Assembly (NCBI GenBank): GCA_012295225.1
Contig: WMKK01000012.1
Span: forward strand, 124,001-188,000
Direction: 5' to 3'
DNA from: Ostreococcus mediterraneus
Taxonomy: Eukaryota > Chlorophyta > Mamiellophyceae > Mamiellales > Bathycoccaceae
DNA length: 64,000 nucleotides
Shown: positions 46,766 to 55,776 of the stretch, piece after piece
Layout: each line of letters opens with the position of its first letter
Position numbering within the stretch: position 1 is the stretch's first letter
The notes under the pieces: model-generated
What the model was told of the DNA's origin: nothing
Seen by the model: only the letters and a program-made list of their open reading frames with translations
Database searches by the model: none
Made by a program: the position numbers and the translations under genes

Positions 46766-47587
46766 TCATTCGTCGTCGAGCGATTCTATCGCACTCGTGA
46801 GCTTGCCATGGAAATCTAACGCTGCGGCGAGCAAGCCGAGGGCGTTCACGAACCTCTCGTGCGAGAGCTCCACGCCCGGGACGTCCAACGCGTCTTCAAA
46901 CGACAACACCGCGTCCGTGGCGTCTTGCACGATGGCCAACACCGCTCGGCGCCATTCTATGCGCTCGCGCGCAATGCTACTTCTAAGTGTATCCACCGCG
47001 TCACTGTCGACGTCGTGTGCATCGCGTGAGAGCTCCATTGATAACGCGCGCTCGTGCCGACGGCGCGCGACGGCGCACGCGCGCGCTTCGTCCAGCGACA
47101 ACGACACCGAAAACACATAGGACATCACCTCAGCGCGCGCGCTCCACCGCACTAAACGATCGAGCGTGGTCTTCTCACGCATCGCCACGCCCGCCTTACT
47201 GAGCCAGACGCCTTGTTCGAGAAAGTAATAGGCGCCTTCGAGGAGCGCGCACGCCGCCGCCGCGCTCGTCCACCGCTTCAACACGCTCACCCCGCGCGAC
47301 TGTGCGTCTCGAAGCTCATCGCGCAAATCTTGAACGTTGCCGAGGAACTTGCCAAGTCTTAACGCGCGTCTGGCGTTACCGATGGACTTTTCGAGCGCGG
47401 TAGCGGACGCCACAAAGGGGGAATCAGCCCCAAACGCATCCTTGGCTTCGCTCGCGGCAAAAATGGACGCGTATCGCACGAGTTTAAGCGTCTTATCGAT
47501 CCCTTCGCGACGCTTGAGCAAGACTACGGCAACATCGAGGGCGTCGTACGATTTGACGGGCTTTCCGCGCGCGGTGTCGCTCGACAT
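46766..47587 (-). CDS. PEX11: PEX11-family peroxisome proliferation protein
   Basis: The protein is 273 residues. The N-terminal amphipathic region carries the family motif REGIDKTLKLVRYAS, followed by IGNARRALRLGKFLGNVQDL, which in PEX11 proteins inserts into and curves the peroxisomal membrane. Two or three weakly hydrophobic segments follow (SAAAACALLEGAYYFLEQGVW and the C-terminal VNALGLLAAALDF). PEX11 promotes peroxisome elongation and division. Length is close to the usual 230-260. The upstream gap to the stop of the preceding HU gene is 82 bases (convergent). Confidence 0.88.
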   Translation of the reverse strand: MSSDTARGKPVKSYDALDVAVVLLKRREGIDKTLKLVRYASIFAASEAKDAFGADSPFVASATALEKSIGNARRALRLGKFLGNVQDLRDELRDAQSRGVSVLKRWTSAAAACALLEGAYYFLEQGVWLSKAGVAMREKTTLDRLVRWSARAEVMSYVFSVSLSLDEARACAVARRRHERALSMELSRDAHDVDSDAVDTLRSSIARERIEWRRAVLAIVQDATDAVLSFEDALDVPGVELSHERFVNALGLLAAALDFHGKLTSAIESLDDE

Positions 47588-47760
47588 GATGTTTCTTCCA
47601 AAGCGCGCGCTTTATTGTGAGGCGTTAAAAGCGCAACCGTTTTCTCGTTACAACGACGCCGACGACGACGCCGACGCCGACGACAAAAATAATACAGTTA
47701 ATAACGACGTCCGTGCTATGAACACGAGCGTCACGACGTCCTAAATGGTAAATATATCAC

Positions 47761-48507
47761 TTAAAGCTCGCTCACGAGCTTGCCGTCGAGAAACTCGATG
47801 ACTTTTGGCACGACGTCCTTGAGCGCCGCCGCCGCCGTCCCTAAATTCGCCAAAAACTCCTCCTGCGTCGCCACGGGCCCATCGACAATATCCGTGATTG
47901 TCTTCACACCAATCAACGGCACGTCAAATAAATGAGCCACGTGCGCAATCGCTGCAGCTTCCATTTCCTTGACGCTCGCGCCGTACTCCTCCAACGCCGC
48001 CCGACACGTCTCCGTCGCGTCCAATGAATTCCCCGTGCACACCACCCCACGCTTGCACCCCAAGTGCGCGGCTAAATTCGGCGTCGCACACGCCTCGTAC
48101 GATCCCACGCCGTACGCATCGTACCCTGGTATCGGTATGCGTCGATCAAAGTTTTTAAACTCTGTCCCGAGGTACACGTCGCCCACCGCGCCCCCGCGTT
48201 TGGCAAACCCACCCGCCGTCCCCGCGTTCACGAGCACGTCCGGCGACAGCGACACGCACGTTTCATACGCGCTCAACGCCGCGCCCACGGTGCCGACGTT
48301 GCACACGTTGTGCTTGACGCACGAGCCGTTGCACACCACGTACACCTTGGTGCCGCTCGGCAACGTCCCGGCGTAGCACTTCATCGGCGCTCGCGGCGCG
48401 CGCACGAACGCGTCGGGCGCCTCGACGAGCGCGAGATGCGCGATGAGCGGCGCGGCTTCGGCATCCATGGCGAACAGCACGGCGATGGTTTTGATCGGCG
48501 TCGACAT
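47761..48507 (-). CDS. MTN: 5'-methylthioadenosine nucleosidase
   Basis: The protein is 248 residues from the ATG at 48507; an upstream in-frame ATG at 48693 would add a low-complexity basic leader and nearly abut the next gene. Motifs are IAVLFAMDAEAAPLI at the start, the nucleoside-phosphorylase-fold strand VNAGTAGGFAKRGG, the substrate-binding CTGNSLDAT, VKEMEAAAIAHVA and the catalytic TDIVDG. The enzyme hydrolyses MTA to adenine and methylthioribose in the methionine salvage cycle. In plants some members also act on S-adenosylhomocysteine. Length matches plant MTN. Confidence 0.93.
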   Translation of the reverse strand: MSTPIKTIAVLFAMDAEAAPLIAHLALVEAPDAFVRAPRAPMKCYAGTLPSGTKVYVVCNGSCVKHNVCNVGTVGAALSAYETCVSLSPDVLVNAGTAGGFAKRGGAVGDVYLGTEFKNFDRRIPIPGYDAYGVGSYEACATPNLAAHLGCKRGVVCTGNSLDATETCRAALEEYGASVKEMEAAAIAHVAHLFDVPLIGVKTITDIVDGPVATQEEFLANLGTAAAALKDVVPKVIEFLDGKLVSEL

Positions 48508-48695
48508 TGGTGAAGATGTGGTGACGATGAAGTGAGATGCGAGGCGCTGAATGGCGTCACAACGACGCCGCGCGCGCGATCGCGTTCGAGCGTGCGCGCG
48601 CACGCGGACGATGGGCGTTGGAGTACCGTCTCGAGGACGCGATGCGCGACGACAGGGCGTGACGACGACGTAGAGCGCGCGTTTTAATCGCATTC

Positions 48696-50348
48696 ATGGC
48701 GACTGGAAGACACGCAGCTGTCGCGCGCCGATGCGACGCCGTACGGGCGGCGATTGATATCGCCATGGTTCGCGCGCGCGAGGCTCGAGGTGCGTACGCC
48801 GAGCCACGCGCGCGCGACGTCCTGCGCGCGCTGGAGGACGTGATGCGCGACGAAGACGACGTCGACGAAGACGCGCGCGCCGAAGCTGTTGACGTCGTTT
48901 TAAATTTAAGTCTGGATGTCTCGACGTCGTGGCGCGAGAAAGTCGACGCTTTGGCGCGAGGTGATGATGGCAGGGACGATATATATCACGTGCGTGACGT
49001 CAGCGATGCGACTCAGGGCGCGGATGAGATGAATTTAAGCCGCATTGAGGCGTTGTTGATGATGGACGACGACGCGTATTTGGCTGAAATCGCTCCGACG
49101 TCGACGACGAAAGCGCTAGAAATGCGAGACGATGCGTGCGGAGACGATGACATTGATGACGATGACCTCATCGCTCGCGCGTTGTGCGAGTTGAATGCGA
49201 TTAAACGAGTGTTTTATCGATGGGCGACGGTTGCAGAGGACGCGCGGAACGTTCGGCTACGCGAACGCGAGGCGCAAGCGATTTGTGAATTCCATTCGGG
49301 TCGGCGCATGCGGCGCATTCTCGTGCGAACCATTCGGGCGTGGGCGGTACATGCGAGACGCGGCGCCATACTGCGGCGTTTCGAGCGTGGACGCGCGATG
49401 CGAGCGCGGCGTGATGGATTGCGCGCGTGGAGGCGGGCGGCGGAGGAGGCGTCGACGCGGCGTTCGGACGCCATCGCGCGCATTAGGCGTTCGACAATTG
49501 CGCGTGTGAAACGCAAGGCGTTTGAAACGTGGAGAAGAACTGCGAGTGAATTTATTGCGAACGCTCGCGCGCGTGAATGGCGACGTGTGGCGATTCAAAC
49601 GATGGCGTTGGAGGCGTGGAGACGCGGCGTCGGAGCGATTAAAGCCGAACGCGAAGCCATGTACACGGCGGATGTGTTCCACACATTGCGCGTACAGATG
49701 CGTGCGTTCGGTGTGTGGCAAAGAAAAGTAGCACGCGCTCACGCGATGGTTAAAAAGGCTGTCGTCCGAGCGGCGTTTACGCGATGGAGGCAAAGCGTCC
49801 GAGCGGCGAAATTTGACGCTCAGCAAAACATTCTCGCGGCGCAATACGACGAGGCGCGCGTGATGCACGTTATTTTCGCTCTATGGCGCATCAACGCGCG
49901 CGAGCGCCGCGTGGAGGCGCGGGCGATGCGCCGCGCGCGAGCATTTCGCCGTTCGACACTGAGCACGAATACGTTCCACGCTTGGGTCATTCATTTACGC
50001 AGAGCCAAGGCGTCTCGGGCGCGATTGTTATTTCGAGCCTTTTCAGTATGGTTCACGCGCGTCAAGCGCGCGCGTAGACTTGAAGACATCGCGTTGTACT
50101 ATGTCGATTCGCAAGCGATTAGTTTCCGCGACAAGTACGCGCCACGATTCTTTTTTGCCGAGTGGCGAGCGTTCGTCTTTGGTATGCGACGGCGATACGC
50201 GGCGATGGAATTCGCCGAACACTCGCTCGTCGTGCGCGCCTTTCGCACGTGGCGCCACGGTCCGTCGATGCCAACACATATTGTCGCCGAGCAAGACGAA
50301 CAATTCGTGGAAAACACAGCTCGCGTAGCCAACATCATCAAAGATTAA
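48696..50348 (+). CDS. SFI1-like repeat protein (candidate centrin binder)
   Basis: The protein is 550 residues. An acidic N-terminal third (about 50-165, with DDDD tracts) is followed by at least ten helical repeats of about 30-35 residues. Each contains a Trp or Phe in an A-F-x-x-W pattern, for example KAFETWRRTASEF, LEAWRRGVGAIK, MRAFGVWQRKVARAH, AAFTRWRQSVRAAK, NTFHAWVIHLRRAK, LFRAFSVWFTRVKRA and VVRAFRTWRHG. This is the SFI1 signature, whose repeats each bind a centrin on a long helix at spindle poles or basal bodies. Ostreococcus lacks flagella, so a nuclear or cytoplasmic pole role is the inference. High basic content supports the helical filament form. Confidence 0.75.
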   Translation: MATGRHAAVARRCDAVRAAIDIAMVRAREARGAYAEPRARDVLRALEDVMRDEDDVDEDARAEAVDVVLNLSLDVSTSWREKVDALARGDDGRDDIYHVRDVSDATQGADEMNLSRIEALLMMDDDAYLAEIAPTSTTKALEMRDDACGDDDIDDDDLIARALCELNAIKRVFYRWATVAEDARNVRLREREAQAICEFHSGRRMRRILVRTIRAWAVHARRGAILRRFERGRAMRARRDGLRAWRRAAEEASTRRSDAIARIRRSTIARVKRKAFETWRRTASEFIANARAREWRRVAIQTMALEAWRRGVGAIKAEREAMYTADVFHTLRVQMRAFGVWQRKVARAHAMVKKAVVRAAFTRWRQSVRAAKFDAQQNILAAQYDEARVMHVIFALWRINARERRVEARAMRRARAFRRSTLSTNTFHAWVIHLRRAKASRARLLFRAFSVWFTRVKRARRLEDIALYYVDSQAISFRDKYAPRFFFAEWRAFVFGMRRRYAAMEFAEHSLVVRAFRTWRHGPSMPTHIVAEQDEQFVENTARVANIIKD

Positions 50349-50477
50349 AAGACGAGAAAACGATAGAGATAGAGATACTGTAGCCCTTCGGTAGGAAAAG
50401 AAAATTAAATACTAGACATTACACGCTCTCGCGCACGTGCGCGACGACGAAACACGTTCTTAAAGCACACGAATATA

Positions 50478-51086
50478 CTATCCCATCGTCGCCGGATCAC
50501 TCAACCCAAGCATGGTTTCAATGGTAAACTTGAAAAAAAAGTAGCCCCCGGCGCCAACGCCGATGACGAGCGCCGCCGTCCCTGGCTTCTTCATCAACGC
50601 CACCACTGGTCTACCAAACATGTACGCGAATCCAACCATGATAGAAATGGAAAATCGCGCGTACTTGACCATGTTCGCCCAGAACGGCACCTCGCCGCCC
50701 GCGAGCGTCCACAACTCGTTCCTGTCGCCGCCGACGACGACGTTATCCGCGAGCCCCGAGGCGGCGTCCGCCGCAAATGCCGCGCCACCAACGTCGAACA
50801 CGCCGCCATCGTCGACACCAATGGATGCCATCGTGATCGCACCGAGCGCGAGCGCACCGAACGCGCACTTGCGCGCGTCCACGCGCGCGAACGACGACGC
50901 AGCAGACGCCGGAGCAGCGGCGCTATCCACATCGGTCTTCGCCTTTACGACGACGACGCCGATGCGCGACGACGACGACGAGGACGACGGCGAGGACGTC
51001 GAGCGGCATCGTCGCGACGACGCGAAGACGCTGGATGACGACGTCGGCGCGGCGGCGGCGCCAATCGAGCGGGCGATCGTAAACAT
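50478..51086 (-). CDS. Ycf33-like (DUF751) plastid membrane protein, nuclear-encoded
   Basis: The protein is 202 residues from the ATG at 51086; the frame continues upstream over the next gene but without support. The first 60 residues form a Ser-rich transit peptide, then a hydrophobic segment (FGALALGAITMASIG) that could be a thylakoid-transfer signal. The C-terminal 75 residues have the Ycf33 pattern: VPFWANMVKYARFSISIMVG, a second membrane span (AALVIGVGAGGYFFFKF) and the closing FTIETMLGLSD. Ycf33 is plastid-encoded in many algae and its function is unknown. This nuclear copy suggests transfer from the plastid. Confidence 0.6.
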   Translation of the reverse strand: MFTIARSIGAAAAPTSSSSVFASSRRCRSTSSPSSSSSSSRIGVVVVKAKTDVDSAAAPASAASSFARVDARKCAFGALALGAITMASIGVDDGGVFDVGGAAFAADAASGLADNVVVGGDRNELWTLAGGEVPFWANMVKYARFSISIMVGFAYMFGRPVVALMKKPGTAALVIGVGAGGYFFFKFTIETMLGLSDPATMG

Positions 51087-51270
51087 GAAGCTGTTGCGGC
51101 GCAGAGTGGCGACATCACTGCGCGGCGCAGCGACGGCGTCGGCGGCGAAGCGGCGACGCACGGCGCGCGAACGCGACGAATCGCTCGTAGTTTTGACTGT
51201 TTCGCACGCGCGACGACGCGGGCGCCGGCGCGCGCGGCGGCTGATTGTGGATCTTTGATTCGTGTGCAAG

Positions 51271-53247
51271 ATGGCAGCCAAAACCAAACCTTCATCGACG
51301 TCGACGACGAGCGCGGCGTCGGTGAAGACGACGACCAAGAAGGCACCGATGCGCATCTCCGCCCCGCGCAGTGACGCCACGTCGCGCAAGGATGGCACGA
51401 AACCGAGCAAAAAGGCGACGAAGAAGATGGGCAGGGCGTCCGCGAAAGCGGCTTCGGTCGAGCCAAAATTCGACGGCCGTAAATCGTGCGTGATCGCCAT
51501 GAAGAATGTAGATGAGAATGGAAGTTCGGTGGCGCTGACACGTAACATGTGCCGCGACTCTCGCGAGGCGGTGCGCGAGATGCGCGGGGACTGGAGGTTT
51601 TATTCGTTGGTGACGTTTTGCGTGACGTTTCGCGCGTGCCACGGGCTCCCCGAGCGAACGTGCGCTGAATTCGAGCGCGCGTTATGCGACCCGTCTACGA
51701 GTGAAAACGATTGGTTGATAGAGTTACTGTTGAGGCTGTTGGAGAGCGAGAGTGAAGAGGGCGCGGTGGCGTCGTCGTCGTCTACGTTTATCGTGGACGA
51801 CGACTGGGAGGATCGACTCGATCAAACGAGCCGCGAGCTCGAACACATGTACCCGGATGAGTTCCCCGATGGACCGCCGATCGATACCGCAGTTGGGAAG
51901 AACTTTTTCGATGTTGATCCACTGACGCGCATGGATGTGTTGTTTACGTTGTGCGAGCGCAAGTGCGAGACTAGTCGATTAGGGAACGAAGCGGCGACGA
52001 CGCATGCGATTGAATACGAGAGGGCGCGACGACGCAAAGTCTTCGTACCTTCTACCTGTCGGAGCGAACTTCACGGTACGCCGATTGGCTATGACTTTCT
52101 CTCACGTGCCTATTACGTCTGCCCCGGTTCGTATCGATTGTTTCGCGCCGCGAAAGTCGCCATCGATAACTTTGATGGGCCAGAGACGCCGCCGGAATGG
52201 TGCACTCCCTGCGTGACGTTTGAGGAAGTGAGCAAGTTTGCCTCGGCATTGCGTAAAGCCGGCAACAAGAACGAGCAAGCACTTTTTGAGTACTTGGATA
52301 AGAAACACTTGCCGTCGTTTAGAGAAAAAATTCAGGAGCAAGAGGCGGAGGCGCAGCGATTAGAAGCGAAACGCAAGGCGTTGCAAGAGGCGGAAGAAAA
52401 GCGAGCCTACTTGATGAGTCTTGAACGTAAGCGCTCTTCTCGATTAGTCATCAAGGAAGAAGAAGTAAAGAAAAAGATCGAAACTTTCGATCGAGGCATG
52501 ATACCGCCCAAGCCTTCAGACGAGGACATTAATAAAGTTCGTTTGGATGTTCGCTCGTGGATTTTGCAGCCGAAGAGGTTGCGCCCAACATCCCCGCCGC
52601 ATGGCGTAGATATTCGGCAAATTCGTTTCACAGACGATTTTGCGCCCCCAGTTAAGAAGCCTAAAGGACGGGAGTGGAAGAATAAGTGCGTGAGCGTGTA
52701 CTGGGATGCTGATGACGACGCCGAGTCAACGTTTTACGACGCCATCGTTTGGGATTACGACAGCATGAGTGATAAGGCGAGCGTGTTCTACACCGGAACG
52801 CAAACCATAGAGCGGATAGATTTAGAATTCGCCCGTGTTCGCGTTGGTGGTCCGGCGCCGAAGGGTATCGTCGATAAACGCGGATTACTCATCCCGTACG
52901 CAAACATGTTGAGAGCCGTAGAGAAGAGCATGCAAAGTGCTCGCCAGGCGTTCACGTGGCGAGGGACGTGGATTGAAAACATCGTCGGCGCTGGTATCCC
53001 ATCGCATAGTGAAGGGTCGACGCTGTGCCTGTGCCCATCTCGCGCGTACATCGAAGACGTCAACGAGGACGAGGACGATGAAGACGCGTCCCCAGAAGAA
53101 CACCCGTCGAGCGTCATCGATGTAGAAGACGGCCAAGTGTGCGTGGACACGTCTGATAGCACTAAAAACGATGACTCCGAAGTCGTCGTCATTCAAGACT
53201 CGCCTTCGCCGAAAAAGCCGCGTATTGAAGAACCAGTGCCATTGTAA
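51271..53247 (+). CDS. DDT/WHIM-like chromatin protein
   Basis: The protein is 658 residues from the ATG at 51271 (a GTG lies nine bases upstream). A basic N-terminus is followed by a DDT-like helical region (SLVTFCVTFRACHGLP, ENDWLIELLLRLLESE), then LTRMDVLFTLCERKC and the WHIM2-like motif STCRSELHGTPIGYDFLSRAYYV. A coiled coil (about 360-430) precedes a C-terminal globular part and an acidic tail with VVVIQDS, resembling a SUMO-interacting motif. DDT/WHIM proteins are accessory subunits of ISWI-type remodellers. The family call rests on motif order, not on strong identity. Confidence 0.6.
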   Translation: MAAKTKPSSTSTTSAASVKTTTKKAPMRISAPRSDATSRKDGTKPSKKATKKMGRASAKAASVEPKFDGRKSCVIAMKNVDENGSSVALTRNMCRDSREAVREMRGDWRFYSLVTFCVTFRACHGLPERTCAEFERALCDPSTSENDWLIELLLRLLESESEEGAVASSSSTFIVDDDWEDRLDQTSRELEHMYPDEFPDGPPIDTAVGKNFFDVDPLTRMDVLFTLCERKCETSRLGNEAATTHAIEYERARRRKVFVPSTCRSELHGTPIGYDFLSRAYYVCPGSYRLFRAAKVAIDNFDGPETPPEWCTPCVTFEEVSKFASALRKAGNKNEQALFEYLDKKHLPSFREKIQEQEAEAQRLEAKRKALQEAEEKRAYLMSLERKRSSRLVIKEEEVKKKIETFDRGMIPPKPSDEDINKVRLDVRSWILQPKRLRPTSPPHGVDIRQIRFTDDFAPPVKKPKGREWKNKCVSVYWDADDDAESTFYDAIVWDYDSMSDKASVFYTGTQTIERIDLEFARVRVGGPAPKGIVDKRGLLIPYANMLRAVEKSMQSARQAFTWRGTWIENIVGAGIPSHSEGSTLCLCPSRAYIEDVNEDEDDEDASPEEHPSSVIDVEDGQVCVDTSDSTKNDDSEVVVIQDSPSPKKPRIEEPVPL

Positions 53248-53312
53248 AAGTAGTTGACCACATAATCAGCCTCTCGCTCGCCTTTCGCCGAGTTCTTCGA
53301 GAGCGATCATAC

Positions 53313-55004
53313 ATGCCCGCCAGCTCGCTCGCGTGCGCATTCCGATCTTCATCGCACACGTACACATCCACCGCGACCCGAACGCGACGCACAACGAGAA
53401 CCATGGCACAAAAGCACCACGACGACCGCTGGAGCTCCAGCGCGACGTTACTCACGATCGACTCGCCAAGCTCCATGGCCAACGTCGCCGCGCGCGCTGG
53501 TAAGCTCATCATCATCGGCACCAAAGATGCCATTCTCGCTCCGGGCGCGATGGAGTGCGTGAGCTCCAACGCAGACGTCACGAGCGCTGCTCGTGGGTTG
53601 GCCAAGTCGCTCGAGAGCGGCGCCTCGCGGAGCACGACGTTAAACGTCACCACCGACGACGAGCTCAAAGAAGTCGTCGTGTGCATCATTCCGAGCACCA
53701 CTGAAGTCTCTCGGCACAATTCACCGATCTCGAGTCATACGATCGCGGCGAGCGCGAAATCGGCGATTGGAGATCGTAAAAAGCGTTCGGCGTGCGTGGT
53801 TACGATTTTACCAAACGACGAATTCGCGGCGAGCGCGATTTCAGCCATGGCGCGCATCGTGCCTCCGTATGCGAACAAGTTCCGTGCAAGTGGGTACGTG
53901 GCGGATGGCGACGTGCACATCGGCGTCGTCGCCGGTGGAGCGGTGTGGAATGGGCCGGAGACGCGAAGCTTGCCAAAAGCGCTGCGTCGATGCCAAACGC
54001 TGGTGGATTCGGCACCGAATGAATTGGATCCGAACACGTTCGTGGATGAAGCCAAACGCGTGGCGGTTGAACTTGGAGCGAGTGTGAAAATTGTCGAGAT
54101 TAAGCGATTTACGCAGCTCGAATCAGAAGGGTACGGGATGCTCGCGGGCGTCGGCCGCGCGTCGACCAGAGATGGGCGCGAACCGGCGCTTGTACATTTG
54201 CGCTTCACGCCCAAGGGATGTACCGACCCCAACGCGCCATCCATTGCATTTGTAGGTAAGGGCATCACATTCGACACCGGTGGTTTGAGCCTCAAGAGCA
54301 AGGATGGTATGTGCGGCATGAAAACCGACATGGGTGGCGCCGCCGGCATGTTTGGCGCGTTCGAAGCCATCGCAACTGAGAACGCCGATGCGTTCAAGAC
54401 TCCGCTCGATCTCGTGCTTTGCATCGCTGAAAATGCTATCGGTAGTGGTGCGATTCGTCCCGATGATATTCTAGTCGCTAAGAGTGGGAAAACAGTGGAG
54501 ATAAACAACACTGACGCAGAGGGGCGATTAGTCTTGGGCGACGGCGTCGCGTATTGCACTGACCCCGAGAACAAGACAATGAATCCAAAGGTCATCGTCG
54601 ATATGGCCACGCTCACGGGGGCGCAAATGATCGCCACCGGGCGTAAACATGCGGGTTTGGTGTGCGACAACGAAGACATGGAGACGCTCCTCGTCAAGCT
54701 CGGCAAAACAACTGGCGATTTGGTGCACCCGCTTCCCTACGCGCCGGAAATGTTCAAGAGCGAATTCTCGAGCAAGGTTGCCGACATGAAGAACTCTGTC
54801 GCTGACCGTGCGAACGCGCAATCGTCGTGCGCCGGCCAATTCATTGCCAACCACTTGAACGAGGAATGGAGCAAGCGCGAAGATACGCGCTGGGCGCACA
54901 TCGACATGGCGGGTCCGGGCAACTTGAAGGACGGCCTCTCCACGGGTTACGGTGTCACCTTACTCTACGCCTTGTACAAAACCCTCGACGCGCGCGGTCT
55001 TTAA
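53313..55004 (+). CDS. LAP: Leucyl aminopeptidase, M17 family
   Basis: The protein is 563 residues from the ATG at 53313. About 30 Ser/Thr/Arg-rich residues could be a transit peptide before a second Met (MAQKHHDD). The M17 catalytic domain shows FVGKGITFDTGGLSLKSKDG (about 312-331, metal-binding Lys/Asp), MKTDMGGAAGMFGAFEAIA, the signature NTDAEGRLVL (about 398) and VDMATLTGAQM. The enzyme removes N-terminal hydrophobic residues as a hexamer with two metals per subunit. Length matches plant LAP (about 550-580). The C-terminus ends with DGLSTGYGVTLLYAL, as in the family. Confidence 0.96.
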   Translation: MPASSLACAFRSSSHTYTSTATRTRRTTRTMAQKHHDDRWSSSATLLTIDSPSSMANVAARAGKLIIIGTKDAILAPGAMECVSSNADVTSAARGLAKSLESGASRSTTLNVTTDDELKEVVVCIIPSTTEVSRHNSPISSHTIAASAKSAIGDRKKRSACVVTILPNDEFAASAISAMARIVPPYANKFRASGYVADGDVHIGVVAGGAVWNGPETRSLPKALRRCQTLVDSAPNELDPNTFVDEAKRVAVELGASVKIVEIKRFTQLESEGYGMLAGVGRASTRDGREPALVHLRFTPKGCTDPNAPSIAFVGKGITFDTGGLSLKSKDGMCGMKTDMGGAAGMFGAFEAIATENADAFKTPLDLVLCIAENAIGSGAIRPDDILVAKSGKTVEINNTDAEGRLVLGDGVAYCTDPENKTMNPKVIVDMATLTGAQMIATGRKHAGLVCDNEDMETLLVKLGKTTGDLVHPLPYAPEMFKSEFSSKVADMKNSVADRANAQSSCAGQFIANHLNEEWSKREDTRWAHIDMAGPGNLKDGLSTGYGVTLLYALYKTLDARGL

Positions 55005-55068
55005 CGATTTCATGACGCACGCGTGCTAAATAGTTTTCTGAAATATTTCAACCTGTTCTAAAATGTGA

Positions 55069-55776
55069 CTACGAGAGCTTCTTACTCGCCGCCAGCGAAC
55101 GCCGCGCCGCTATGCGCGCCGCAGACTCATTCCCTAGCGCCCCGAACGGCAGCACAAACTTGACTAAACATAAACTAATAACCTCCACCGCAATCGTTCC
55201 CGCCCATGACGAAAAATATACATCCTCCCCCGCGCGCGTCGTCAACCGACCGCCCGCGTACGCGCACGCGCTCAACGCGAACCCAATCGCCGCCCCACCG
55301 AATCGCGCGTGCGTAAACCCAATCACCAACGCTAGAGAATTCGTCACCCTCGCAAATATCCCACGCGGGAGCACCGCACTCGTGGCGCTCGCCGCTATAG
55401 ATAACGCGCACGCTTTGCCTTCACCTCCGCGCAACGTCCCGTTCGCCGCGCTCGCCGCCACCAAAAGCAACTCAAACGGCACGAGCACGCACACAAAGTG
55501 AAACGACGACCCAGGCGCGGTAAGCACCACGTTTGACGCGCGCAGCGCGACGTACGTGACGACGTAGACGTACAATATCGCAAAGCCAACGCACGCCTTG
55601 CCAACTTTGGTTTCCTTTGCGCCCACGCGCGCATCGAGCGCGCACGCGCGCACGAACGTCCGCGCGGACATGACGAGCGAGAGCGCGACGCACAAAATCA
55701 CGTGCGCGCCCTCGCCGCTGGGCGTACCCGCGTGCATGGCGATGCGAGGCGCACGCGCGCGCTGAAATGTCGTCAT
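55069..55776 (-). CDS. Unrecognised multi-span membrane protein
   Basis: The protein is 235 residues from 55776, or 222 from the ATG at 55737. About six or seven hydrophobic segments are visible, for example HVILCVALSLVMSART, ACVGFAILYVYVVTYVALRA, FHFVCVLVPFELLLVAASA, LALVIGFTHARFGGAAIGFAL and IAVEVISLCLVKFVLPF. The C-terminus is basic (RRSLAASKKLS). I do not recognise the family; a TRIC-like cation channel is conceivable but not shown. If the upstream start is used, its first 10 bases overlap the 5' end of HIS3 on the other strand. Confidence 0.65.
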   Translation of the reverse strand: MTTFQRARAPRIAMHAGTPSGEGAHVILCVALSLVMSARTFVRACALDARVGAKETKVGKACVGFAILYVYVVTYVALRASNVVLTAPGSSFHFVCVLVPFELLLVAASAANGTLRGGEGKACALSIAASATSAVLPRGIFARVTNSLALVIGFTHARFGGAAIGFALSACAYAGGRLTTRAGEDVYFSSWAGTIAVEVISLCLVKFVLPFGALGNESAARIAARRSLAASKKLS

